From a virus: 21,688 nucleotides of DNA. The notes beneath the pieces were generated by a model. It did no database searches, was not told the origin of the DNA, and saw only the letters and a program-made list of their open reading frames with translations. The DNA lies in IMG/VR virus record IMGVR_UViG_3300007735_000475, positions 1-21,688 of that record; one strand, 5' to 3'. The position numbers and the translations under genes were made by a program. Positions 12,435 through 18,411 of this stretch are shown piece by piece. Numbering within the stretch: the first letter of the stretch is position 1; each line of letters opens with the position of its first letter.

Positions 12435-12919
12435 AATAAGACCCCACAATACCGTTTATCTGCGGTTGGACAGTGTGAACCTGGCGGGAAGGCTCCAAGG
12501 CTATGGGGGAGGCTACACAGAACGTGAAATACATATAGCACTACTTAATCGGTGTTAATTGGTTTGGGGAAGTTCAACCAAGTATGATAGGGAACAATGA
12601 ATTAGATACCCTCGTTATGGATTAAAAGGGTTAGGGGCTTTAAGTAGTCGTGTTAAAATCCACAAGTTGTAGACGTACTGGACAAATCTACAATATACAC
12701 TCTTCTTCCGAGTGGGACGGTCAGGTAACTTTGACGGTAGGGTGAAGATGTCCTGAGGGTAACCCTGTAATACGGGTGAGAGTAGAGGTCTTCGGTGGAT
12801 GGTTACTACGGTCCCACTCTCTTGGGACATATCCGAAGAAATACTATATTGGTGAATCTAATAAAACAAGTCCGACTCGTGAAACACCACACGGATAGGG
12901 AAGTCGGACTTACCTTTTT
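12435..12919 (+). ncRNA. Large ornate structured RNA (about 470 nt), candidate novel class
   Basis: No convincing gene. Long perfect stems: ACTACTTAA (12540-12548) with TTAAGTAGT (12640-12648); TTGTAGA (12667-12673) with TCTACAA (12687-12693); GAGTGGGAC (12710-12718) with GTCCCACTC (12811-12819); AAGTCCGACT (12868-12877) with AGTCGGACTT (12902-12911), the last followed by a short T run like a terminator. TCTTCGG (12789-12795) can pair with CCGAAGA (12833-12839) across the 9-bp stem, a possible pseudoknot. ACCG/CGGT and GTCA/TGAC hairpins add branches. Its size and its place beside phage tRNAs recall ROOL and GOLLD RNAs; it is not recognised by sequence, nor as RNase P, tmRNA or rRNA. Confidence 0.65.
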
Positions 12920-12925
12920 AATAAA

Positions 12926-13465
12926 ATGAAGAAATATAAAATTAACGTATCAGGTAAAGGTTCAGAAACTTTTATATTCCCAATTAATGAGGAACAAAAA
13001 CAGAAGTTGAAAGAAATTGATGTTGAAAAATCTGACATTGATTTTGATGAAATTGGACCAATCCTAAACGTTGAGTATTTAAGTGATACTGACATTTCAT
13101 ATATAGGTACGTATTCTGACCCCGAATTATATCACATTGAGGTTGAGAATGAAAATGGGGCAATTATTTGGGAAAGTGACACAAAGTTTTATCCTGAAGA
13201 TAACGTTGAAGAATATCTACATAATGATGAGGATATTTTATTAGTTGAGGATTATCAAAAAGGTACTTTTTTTACATATGAGTTGGAACTTGAGGAGGAT
13301 TTCAATCCCGACTCGATAAAATTAATTTTGAAAGAGATTGGTGAAAGGATTGAGATTATAACTGGATTGACTTATAACGGAAACGATATTGAAAATTATA
13401 AAGATTTTGGAGATACTTGGAGTAAAGGAATTTCTTATTATCTTTGTGAAAAATATCAGGACTAA
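12926..13465 (+). CDS. Unknown acidic protein
   Basis: 179 aa, acidic, beginning MKKYKINVSGKGSETFIFPI. The first 60 residues look like a small beta/alpha domain; a second beta-rich part (about 65-120) has YIGTYSDPELYHIEVENENG; the C-terminal part is helical and ends SKGISYYLCEKYQD. No family, signal peptide or membrane segment recognised. It begins 15 bases after the terminal stem of the structured RNA and is followed by a tRNA eight bases after its stop. Possibly transcribed through from the RNA. Function unknown. Confidence 0.65.
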   Translation: MKKYKINVSGKGSETFIFPINEEQKQKLKEIDVEKSDIDFDEIGPILNVEYLSDTDISYIGTYSDPELYHIEVENENGAIIWESDTKFYPEDNVEEYLHNDEDILLVEDYQKGTFFTYELELEEDFNPDSIKLILKEIGERIEIITGLTYNGNDIENYKDFGDTWSKGISYYLCEKYQD

Positions 13466-13473
13466 TATTAAAT

Positions 13474-13549
13474 GAAGAAGTAGCTCAGTAGGTAGAGCAT
13501 AGGGTTCGAAAGCCCTTGTGCCACGTGGTTCGATTCCCGTCTTCTTCAC
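13474..13549 (+). tRNA. tRNA-Arg(UCG), anticodon tentative
   Basis: Acceptor GAAGAAG/CTTCTTC, D stem GCTC/GAGC, T loop TTCGATT, discriminator A. The anticodon arm AGGG/CCCT encloses an eight-base loop TTCGAAAG, so the anticodon is TCG (Arg) or CGA (Ser); the class I body and A discriminator favour Arg. The T stem carries one bulged T. Confidence 0.68.
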
Positions 13550-13580
13550 AATTTTTTAAAATTAATTATAAAATAATAAA

Positions 13581-14000
13581 ATGAAAAAAACCCTAATTGC
13601 TCTATTGTTAATGCTGTCGACTTCAGCATTTACCCAAAAAATTGATGCTACTTCAAATTGTGAAGTGATATACAATGTTATAAGGGACACAGCATTCCAA
13701 ATTGATAAGAATGAAATTTTAGAAAAAATTGAAATTAATTTAGATAATAAAACTGTTGAGATGTTTAAAATGTCTCAGGATAGTCAATGGGTTAGTGTAT
13801 ACGGTATCATGAAAATTAAAGATTCTACAATTAATTTTAAAAGAAGAAACGGAGGTTTTGTTGAAGTTTTTTGTCCTGATACAAAAAAAACTTTGGTAAT
13901 ATGGTTGAATTCACGAGATAATAAATTTGAATTATACAAATATTGGAAAAATGAATCTTTGGTTTATTATAAAGAGTGTTTAACTGTAAACTTTAAATAA
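13581..14000 (+). CDS. Small secreted protein
   Basis: 139 aa with a clear signal peptide (MKKTLIALLLMLSTSAFTQ, likely cut after TQ at residue 19). The mature part is basic to neutral with alternating beta strands (IEINLDNKTVEMFKM, WVSVYGIMKIKDSTINF) and two Cys. No family recognised. Exported to the periplasm or beyond. Phage periplasmic proteins can act in superinfection exclusion or lysis; nothing specific is visible. Two bases separate it from the next gene, so they are probably cotranscribed. Confidence 0.7.
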   Translation: MKKTLIALLLMLSTSAFTQKIDATSNCEVIYNVIRDTAFQIDKNEILEKIEINLDNKTVEMFKMSQDSQWVSVYGIMKIKDSTINFKRRNGGFVEVFCPDTKKTLVIWLNSRDNKFELYKYWKNESLVYYKECLTVNFK

Positions 14001-14002
14001 TT

Positions 14003-14221
14003 ATGAACGGATGGTATGAAACTATGTTGTGGGTCGTAAGTGTAATTGATTCCTGTACCCACCCGATGCAAGACATTGCTTGTCGTAAGTTGGTTAGAAA
14101 TTATCTTAATATGTATGAGAAACAATTAGGTGGTGTTGGTTCGGATTTGTATCGAGCGACTGAGTCAAGATTACGGATAGCTATTGATGAAAACAGATAT
14201 AATAGAATTTTACAAAAATAA
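14003..14221 (+). CDS. Small helical unknown protein
   Basis: 72 aa, begins MNGWYETMLWVVSVIDSC two bases after the previous stop. Two Cys (DSCTHPMQDIACRKLV) suggest a disulphide or metal pair; the rest is helical and basic (LRIAIDENRYNRILQK). The pattern is like conserved short phage proteins, but I cannot name it. No signal peptide despite the hydrophobic start. Confidence 0.6.
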   Translation: MNGWYETMLWVVSVIDSCTHPMQDIACRKLVRNYLNMYEKQLGGVGSDLYRATESRLRIAIDENRYNRILQK

Positions 14222-14223
14222 AT

Positions 14224-14253
14224 TTGGATAATTAAAAATTATGTGTATCTTTG
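14224..14253 (+). promoter_or_regulatory. Bacteroidetes-type promoter
   Basis: TTG (14224-14226), 19-nt spacer, TATCTTTG (14246-14253), 41 bases before the ATG at 14295. Confidence 0.7.
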
Positions 14254-14294
14254 TAGAAGATAATTAAACAATAACCTTTTAATACTTATAAGTC

Positions 14295-14495
14295 ATGAAA
14301 AAATTCACTTTCATAATTGTAACCATCTTCATTATCTCAACATTACTTTTTGATACTCTTAGACCTGGTTGTCCTGAGAATTGGGAGCTACCATTGGCTT
14401 ACTTAAAATTAATTAATCGACTTTGTTTAATTTTCTTGGTTGTACCAAGTGTTATGGTGACTATTTACCGTTCAACAAAAAACCTTATTAAATAA
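14295..14495 (+). CDS. Small membrane protein, two predicted segments
   Basis: 66 aa. Hydrophobic segments at about residues 4-20 (FTFIIVTIFIISTLLFD) and 41-56 (LCLIFLVVPSVMVTIY), separated by a Pro-rich loop with one Cys. The ends are basic, and the short loop suggests a hairpin in the inner membrane. It has its own promoter and terminator. Could be a holin-like or exclusion protein by size, but there is no lysis gene nearby, so this is speculative. Confidence 0.65.
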   Translation: MKKFTFIIVTIFIISTLLFDTLRPGCPENWELPLAYLKLINRLCLIFLVVPSVMVTIYRSTKNLIK

Positions 14496-14499
14496 AAAA

Positions 14500-14526
14500 G
14501 GGTAGAATAATCTACCCTTTTTTTTT
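14500..14526 (+). terminator. Rho-independent terminator, bidirectional
   Basis: GGGTAGA (14500-14506) pairs with TCTACCC (14511-14517) around ATAA; nine T follow and an A run precedes, so it works for the + strand gene and, in the other direction, for the convergent minus-strand gene. Confidence 0.88.
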
Positions 14527-14541
14527 ATTTCACTGTTAATA

Positions 14542-15099
14542 TTATTTAACAGTCCAATCTCCTTTACAACCTTTATTTAATTTATTTGCGGAATTTTCAA
14601 ATGTTACATTACTAGGTGTGGGTTGAAGTGTAAAAAATGAACTACCGTAATACTTAGCCGCGGCGTTCGCAGTGTCTGTAAGTTTTTTTGTGATAGAGTC
14701 CCTGTACCCCTTATCAATGTCACCAAGATATCCAACCATTTTAACTTCTTCACTATTATCTTCTTGGAACATACGTTTTGTCACAAAACCATTTACACTA
14801 CACCAATTACCTTCGACATTGTTTCTTATATTCCATAAAATTGCAATGTATTTGTCAACACTATCAATACCGTTAACTAAATTAACAATTGCATCCTCGT
14901 CAACAGTACCTCCGATACCAGCACTTTCTGCTGATGTTATTGAGTTAATAAATTGCCAAGCATCATTATTATTAGTTGACAATATTTCATTTAATTTATT
15001 ATTTGAACTTTGTTCTGACAAATAAATTTTATTCAATGGTGATTTATGCATTCCTAAAATTCTTTGTTTTTCTGATTCTGTTATGACTAATTTTTTCAT
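14542..15099 (-). CDS. ITES-tagged unknown protein
   Basis: 185 aa from MKKLVITESEKQRIL; an upstream in-frame ATG at 15132 overlaps the TATTTAT element and the neighbouring promoter. The N-terminal 30 residues (ITESEKQRILGMH...IYLSEQ) closely parallel those of the metallopeptidase at 584-1897 (IITEEEKSSIL...IISEQ), with no similarity beyond. The rest is Asn/Ser-rich and helical, with two Cys. No enzyme motif recognised. A TATTTAT element lies 25 nt before the start. The shared tag suggests a common fate, possibly head packaging with cleavage at an LSE site. Function unknown. Confidence 0.7.
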   Translation of the reverse strand: MKKLVITESEKQRILGMHKSPLNKIYLSEQSSNNKLNEILSTNNNDAWQFINSITSAESAGIGGTVDEDAIVNLVNGIDSVDKYIAILWNIRNNVEGNWCSVNGFVTKRMFQEDNSEEVKMVGYLGDIDKGYRDSITKKLTDTANAAAKYYGSSFFTLQPTPSNVTFENSANKLNKGCKGDWTVK

Positions 15100-15117
15100 A
15101 ATTTTAATTTTATTAAT

Positions 15118-15124
15118 ATAAATA
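15118..15124 (-). promoter_or_regulatory. TATTTAT element upstream of minus-strand ITES gene
   Basis: TATTTAT on the minus strand, starting 25 nt before the start codon, farther than in the other tagged genes. Confidence 0.4.
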
Positions 15125-15146
15125 TGTGACAATTAGAAAAATTAAG

Positions 15147-15154
15147 TATATTTG
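15147..15154 (+). promoter_or_regulatory. TATATTTG -7 element, leaderless start
   Basis: TATATTTG ends four bases before the ATG at 15159; the following CAATATG is identical to that at 8797-8803. No clear -33 TTG. Confidence 0.55.
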
Positions 15155-15158
15155 CAAT

Positions 15159-15668
15159 ATGAATATATTTTTTCTTGATTGGGACACTGAAAAATGTGCA
15201 AAATATCATTGTGATAAACACGTGGTTAAGATGATATTGGAAACCGCTCAATTATTATGCGGTGCTCATCACATGACCCACCAAGTACCCACCAAGTACC
15301 CACCAAGTACCGTACAAGTAACCGACCAAGTACCGTACAAGTTATCCCACAAGAATCATCCTTGTGCTATTTGGACACGTGAGTCATTGTCTAACTATTT
15401 GTATCTTTGTGAACTTGGTTTGGAACTATGTAAAGAATACACTTACCGATATGGTAAACGTCATAAATCACAGGATGTTATTGAGTGGTGTTTAACCAAT
15501 AGACCAAATATTCACGATGTTGATATTACAACTCCTCCATTGGCTATGGCTGATGAATACAAAATTGGTGATGATGTTATAGAATCATACAGAAATTATT
15601 ATCGTAAGGCCAAGTCAGGATTTGCGGTATGGAAAAATAGAGAAACTCCAAGTTGGTATAAAATTTAA
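15159..15668 (+). CDS. Conserved phage protein (DWDxxxCAxYHCDKHVVKM type) with repeat insert
   Basis: 169 aa from MNIFFLDWDTEKCAKYHCDK. An earlier in-frame ATG at 15126 lies upstream of the -7 element and is rejected. The N-terminal DWD...YHCDKHVVKMILETAQLL, the HKNHPCAIW region and a C-terminal WKNRETPSWY make this a family I have seen widely in phages, with a role not established; Cys/His residues suggest metal binding. Between these blocks lies a low-complexity segment (about residues 40-65) encoded by an 11-bp minisatellite that expands the protein. Located between the minus-strand ITES gene and tonB. Confidence 0.75.
   Translation: MNIFFLDWDTEKCAKYHCDKHVVKMILETAQLLCGAHHMTHQVPTKYPPSTVQVTDQVPYKLSHKNHPCAIWTRESLSNYLYLCELGLELCKEYTYRYGKRHKSQDVIEWCLTNRPNIHDVDITTPPLAMADEYKIGDDVIESYRNYYRKAKSGFAVWKNRETPSWYKI
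15276..15353 (+). repeat. 11-bp tandem repeat (minisatellite) inside a gene
   Basis: Three perfect copies of ACCCACCAAGT (15276-15308) followed by degenerate copies ACCGTACAAGT, AACCGACCAAGT, ACCGTACAAGT and TATCCCACAAG. Total 78 bases, a multiple of three, so the frame is kept although the unit is not. Confidence 0.85.
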
Positions 15669-15733
15669 CAAAATAGTTGTATTTTTTTGAAACATTTTAA
15701 ATTTACAACTGTATATGTATAAAAAATAAAATT

Positions 15734-16582
15734 ATGGAAACAACACTAATCTTTGTCTTCGCTTCTGTTGTTATAACAACACTTAGCCTAAATTTTGGGT
15801 TTAACAACCTTTTGGGTAAAACTCGAAATGAACTTGTATTTGAAAACAAGAATAAATCTTATGGGGCATACGATTTAAGAAAATCTTATGGTAAGAATCT
15901 TGGAATTTCATTGTTTATAACATTGATTGTCGTAACTATGATTTCTTGGACACCATACCTTGTTAATGACACTGAAGAAAAAGTTAACACGACAAATATC
16001 ATATCAACTGAAATGTTACTACCACCACCTGTGGATAAACAGATGGAAGAGTTACCGCCACCTCCTCCTCCGGTTGAAGAAGTTAAAAAAGCTTCTATCC
16101 AATTTACAACAATAGAAGTTACTGAAGAAGAAATTTTAAATCCACCTCCAGCGGATACCGAAATGGATAGGAAGAAAATTTCTACAGAAACTGTTGAGGG
16201 GGAAGAGGGATTACTTAACCCAACCGAAAACACAAATACACCTGTTGATATTGTCCTTAAAAAAGAAAATGCAATAACATTCGCCGAGGAAATGCCAAAG
16301 TACCCTGAAGATAAGATGTATGAAGATTTGGCGAAAAATATAGTATATCCCGAAAGAGAAAAAACATTTCAAATTGAAGGGACTCTTTATATTAGTTTTG
16401 TTGTTGAAAAAGACGGTAGTGTAAGTGAAGTTCAAGTAATTAGAGAAGTTGAAGAAGGTAAAGGTTTTAATAATACCGCAATAAATGCTGTAAAAAACTT
16501 AAAAAACTTTACACCGGCCAAGATGAATGGGAACCCTGTTAGATTGAGAATGACAATACCAATAAGATTTAGTTTAAGATGA
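15734..16582 (+). CDS. tonB: TonB-family energy transducer
   Basis: 282 aa. In order: hydrophobic segment about 5-20; the Bacteroidetes TonB motif FENKNKSYGAYDLRKSY (36-52); membrane anchor about 57-75; proline-rich spacer with LPPPPPPVEEV (108-117); and a C-terminal TonB domain (185-282) containing MPKYPEDK, the beta-strand block YISFVVEKDGSVSEVQVIREV and a terminal IPIRFSL. TonB links the proton-driven ExbB/ExbD motor to outer-membrane receptors in the periplasm. The extra first hydrophobic segment is unusual. No exbB or exbD is present. A phage copy could alter receptor use or block superinfection, or be captured host DNA. ATGA overlap with the next gene implies translational coupling. Confidence 0.85.
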   Translation: METTLIFVFASVVITTLSLNFGFNNLLGKTRNELVFENKNKSYGAYDLRKSYGKNLGISLFITLIVVTMISWTPYLVNDTEEKVNTTNIISTEMLLPPPVDKQMEELPPPPPPVEEVKKASIQFTTIEVTEEEILNPPPADTEMDRKKISTETVEGEEGLLNPTENTNTPVDIVLKKENAITFAEEMPKYPEDKMYEDLAKNIVYPEREKTFQIEGTLYISFVVEKDGSVSEVQVIREVEEGKGFNNTAINAVKNLKNFTPAKMNGNPVRLRMTIPIRFSLR

Positions 16583-16773
16583 AATGTAAAGAATGTCCGT
16601 ATAAGGTTGATAACAACCATAATAGAAAGTTAAGGGAATTTACTGAAAGGACTGGTAGAAAACATACTTGTCATATGGTTAATCCAAAACTATGGGATAC
16701 TTCTGACGAGAAACAAATGTGTAAGGGGATTGATGAAAAAAGAAATCAGGGAACAAGTTTATCAAAAGTGTGA
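16579..16773 (+). CDS. Small Cys-rich protein, DUF6283-like
   Basis: 64 aa, ATG overlapping the tonB stop (ATGA). CKECPY at residues 3-8 and later CHM and C form a zinc-type Cys/His set; TGRKHTCHMVNPKLWD fits small phage proteins with a CxxCPY start (DUF6283 is a likely match). Function unknown. The last 41 bases overlap the following HNH gene in a different frame. Confidence 0.65.
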   Translation: MKCKECPYKVDNNHNRKLREFTERTGRKHTCHMVNPKLWDTSDEKQMCKGIDEKRNQGTSLSKV

Positions 16774-17098
16774 GGGACATTGCGCTTATTGTGGTAAGGA
16801 GATTACCTACAAAGAAATGCAAGTAGACCACATTGAACCACATTGGCATACTTTAACTGAAAGTGAAGCCAAACGAGCCGGACTTAATAAAGGTTCCCAC
16901 GACATTGAAAACTTGAATCCATCTTGTGCTAGATGTAATAAGTGGAAATCAACTTATTCTCTTGAAATGTTTAGAAAGGTTGTTGAGACATCACTTGACA
17001 GATTGGAAAGGGACACCCCCAATTATAGACTGGCAAAAGATTTTGGGTTTTTGATTGAAAAAAAGTCACCAATATTTTTTTACTTTGAGAAATTGTAG
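16733..17098 (+). CDS. HNH endonuclease
   Basis: 121 aa from MKKEIREQV. The start is set by AAGGGG (16723-16728) just upstream; the frame also opens at a TTG three bases before. CAYC (17-20), VDHIEPH (31-37) and SCARCNKWKS (about 65-74) give a complete HNH/zinc layout with catalytic His. Its single HNH domain and small size fit a free-standing homing or phage nicking nuclease. It overlaps the Cys-rich gene by 41 bases. An HNH with terminase partner role is possible in phages near packaging genes, but none is seen here. Confidence 0.85.
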   Translation: MKKEIREQVYQKCEGHCAYCGKEITYKEMQVDHIEPHWHTLTESEAKRAGLNKGSHDIENLNPSCARCNKWKSTYSLEMFRKVVETSLDRLERDTPNYRLAKDFGFLIEKKSPIFFYFEKL

Positions 17099-17106
17099 TA
17101 TCTTTG
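17099..17106 (+). promoter_or_regulatory. TATCTTTG -7 element, leaderless start
   Basis: TATCTTTG ends four bases before the ATG at 17111 and overlaps the HNH stop codon. No good -33 element. Confidence 0.5.
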
Positions 17107-17110
17107 TCCC

Positions 17111-17368
17111 ATGAATGTAAAATCAGAATTTGACCAATTGATTGACAAGAAACACGATGTGAGAGACCAAATCATTCTTGTTGATAGAATCACTAAAGAA
17201 ACACGTGAGTTACAAGACAAATCTCGTAATAGTATTTTTAGTAAAACCATTAAGATGTATTACGCTTGTGAAAAAAGAATTGAGGAACTAAATGGGCTCA
17301 GAGATTCTCTTTCAGAGTATTTTGAGTACATTAGTGACCGAATTGAAGAAGTAGAATCTAATAAATAA
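17111..17368 (+). CDS. Small coiled-coil protein
   Basis: 85 aa, nearly all helical, rich in charged heptads (KETRELQDKSRN..., RIEELNGLRDSL...EYISDRIEEVESNK). Predicted homo-oligomeric coiled coil. No family recognised. Probably leaderless, and in an operon with the next gene eight bases on. Confidence 0.65.
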   Translation: MNVKSEFDQLIDKKHDVRDQIILVDRITKETRELQDKSRNSIFSKTIKMYYACEKRIEELNGLRDSLSEYFEYISDRIEEVESNK

Positions 17369-17376
17369 GAAAACAT

Positions 17377-17589
17377 ATGAATAACTTTTTAGGTGGTGGA
17401 TTAGGTTTCTTTTTTGAAACGGCAATGAATGAGATGTTCGTTTACGAAAATAATCGTGAACAATGGAAACAAGATATTAAACGAAAGTTCCGTGAATCTT
17501 GTAATCTTCCACGAAAGAAGAAAAAACAAGTTAGAAAAGAACTTCAACTTGATTGGAGAATTGCTAACTGGGACCCTTTTAAATTTTGA
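17377..17589 (+). CDS. Small basic unknown protein
   Basis: 70 aa, begins MNNFLGGGLGFFFETAMNEM; the middle is strongly basic (WKQDIKRKF...LPRKKKKQVRKEL) and could bind nucleic acid. The Gly/Phe-rich start could be membrane-active. No family recognised. Confidence 0.6.
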   Translation: MNNFLGGGLGFFFETAMNEMFVYENNREQWKQDIKRKFRESCNLPRKKKKQVRKELQLDWRIANWDPFKF

Positions 17590-17615
17590 TAATTGAAAAT
17601 TTCAATTTATATTTG
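17586..17615 (+). promoter_or_regulatory. Bacteroidetes-type promoter
   Basis: TTG (17586-17588), 19-nt spacer, TATATTTG (17608-17615), 19 bases before the ATG at 17634. Confidence 0.7.
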
Positions 17616-17633
17616 TAGAAATAATTAAACAAT

Positions 17634-17837
17634 ATGAAAAACAAAGTTTGGCACAAAGTGGAGATTAGTACTGAAGAACAAAACATTGAAGTTTACCCAA
17701 CAGAAACATTTGACGGGATTATTGTTGAAACTAAGGAGTTGGATGGTAGTGGTAGTCCTCGTTTGTATCTTAACAAAGATGAAATGGAGTTCTTGATTAC
17801 CAAGATGCAAGAGATGATGAAATACGTGAAGGAATAA
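17634..17837 (+). CDS. Small unknown protein
   Basis: 67 aa, begins MKNKVWHKVEISTEEQNIEV; beta-rich first half and a helix at the end (KDEMEFLITKMQEMMKYV). No family recognised. Promoter directly upstream; it ends seven bases before the aberrant Leu-like tRNA element, so that RNA may be cotranscribed. Confidence 0.6.
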   Translation: MKNKVWHKVEISTEEQNIEVYPTETFDGIIVETKELDGSGSPRLYLNKDEMEFLITKMQEMMKYVKE

Positions 17838-17843
17838 AAAATG

Positions 17844-17988
17844 CTCAGGTGGCGGAAGTGGGACAATTCTAGATATTATCCCCTGGTAGACGTAACGTAT
17901 GGTTATAGCAACGTGGGTTAAAAATCACCTGAACAAGGTGTGGCCACTATAATGGCAGCCCGTGGAGGTTCAAATCCTTCTCTGAGTA
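17844..17988 (+). tRNA. Aberrant Leu-like tRNA element D with hairpin insertions
   Basis: 145 nt between acceptor GCTCAGG/TCTGAGT and T arm GGAGG/CCTTC (loop TTCAAAT). The D region begins TGGCGGAAGTGG like tRNA-Leu, then a hairpin insert GGGACAAT/ATTATCCC, then TGGTAGAC resumes. Further hairpins: TAAC/GTTA, CACCT/AGGTG, GCCA/TGGC. A possible anticodon arm GTGG/TCAC has the eight-base loop GTTAAAAA. Anticodon unassigned, perhaps UAA. Confidence 0.55.
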
Positions 17989-18058
17989 CAAACCAACCAA
18001 GGGCAATGCGGGCTCATACCTGCGGAGCAAGGAGACGGCCAGGAAAGACTGGCAACAT
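17989..18058 (+). other. Structured spacer between tRNA-like elements
   Basis: No gene. Hairpins GCGGG/CCTGC (18008-18023, loop CTCATA, resembling an initiator anticodon arm) and GCCAG/CTGGC (18038-18053). Possibly part of a larger precursor RNA with element D. Confidence 0.4.
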
Positions 18059-18125
18059 AGTCAGGTAACTTAATTGGCAAAGCTCCTAACAAGGAAGATT
18101 GTGGGTTCGAATCCCGTCCTGGCTA
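18059..18125 (+). tRNA. Short tRNA-like element E
   Basis: 67 nt. Acceptor AGTCAGG/CCTGGCT, T arm GTGGG/CCCGT, D arm CTT/AAG. The anticodon region is shortened to TCCT/AGGA around AACA, or reads AAC if a CTAACAA loop forms on a weak stem. Shares its 5' end with elements A, B and C. Probably degenerate. Confidence 0.5.
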
Positions 18126-18332
18126 CAAACTATTAGTAAACTTTAGTACCCGTACAGGTCACGTAGGGTTAAATTAGATACAATTTCGTGCCATATTTGT
18201 GGGAACTGGAAGTAGAATGCTAAAGAACTAATGGTTAGGAATAAATAAGATTTTTCTTGACATCGGTATATTTATATCTTACCTTTGTCAAACAATTCGG
18301 AAACGACTGAATTGAAAAACAAAATATTAAAT
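18126..18332 (+). other. Intergenic region with promoter and leader hairpin
   Basis: No gene seen. Contains a small AAATT/AATTT hairpin, the promoter at 18257-18287, and a leader hairpin CAATTC (18293-18298)/GAATTG (18309-18314) just after the expected transcription start for tRNA-fMet. Confidence 0.5.
18257..18287 (+). promoter_or_regulatory. Strong promoter for initiator tRNA
   Basis: TTGACA-like start (TTG 18257-18259), 20-nt spacer, TACCTTTG (18280-18287). Best -33 plus -7 match in the second tRNA block. Confidence 0.75.
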
Positions 18333-18406
18333 TGCGGAATAGAGCAGATGGTCAGCTCGTTAGGCTCATAACCTAAAGGTCAAGGGTTCGAATCCCTTTT
18401 CCGCTA
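18333..18406 (+). tRNA. Initiator tRNA-fMet(CAU)
   Basis: Arms TGCGGAA/TTCCGCT with the first pair T-T unpaired, as initiators require; D stem GAGC/GCTC (A11-U24 type), anticodon loop CTCATAA on TTAGG/CCTAA with two G-C pairs next to the loop, T stem AAGGG/CCCTT, discriminator A. CAT at 18367-18369. Confidence 0.87.
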
Positions 18407-18411
18407 CTAAG

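Noticed and set aside
12601-12611. ATTAGATACCC, identical to a conserved 16S rRNA segment
   Set aside because: The flanking bases do not continue the 16S sequence and no other rRNA blocks are near; chance match in a structured RNA.
12615-12830. 71-aa minus-strand frame
   Set aside because: It lies entirely inside the structured RNA and has no start context or family features.
12435-12919. RNase P RNA or tmRNA
   Set aside because: The conserved RNase P core (GAGGAAAGTCC and ACAGAAA blocks) and a tmRNA tag frame with tRNA-like ends were not found.
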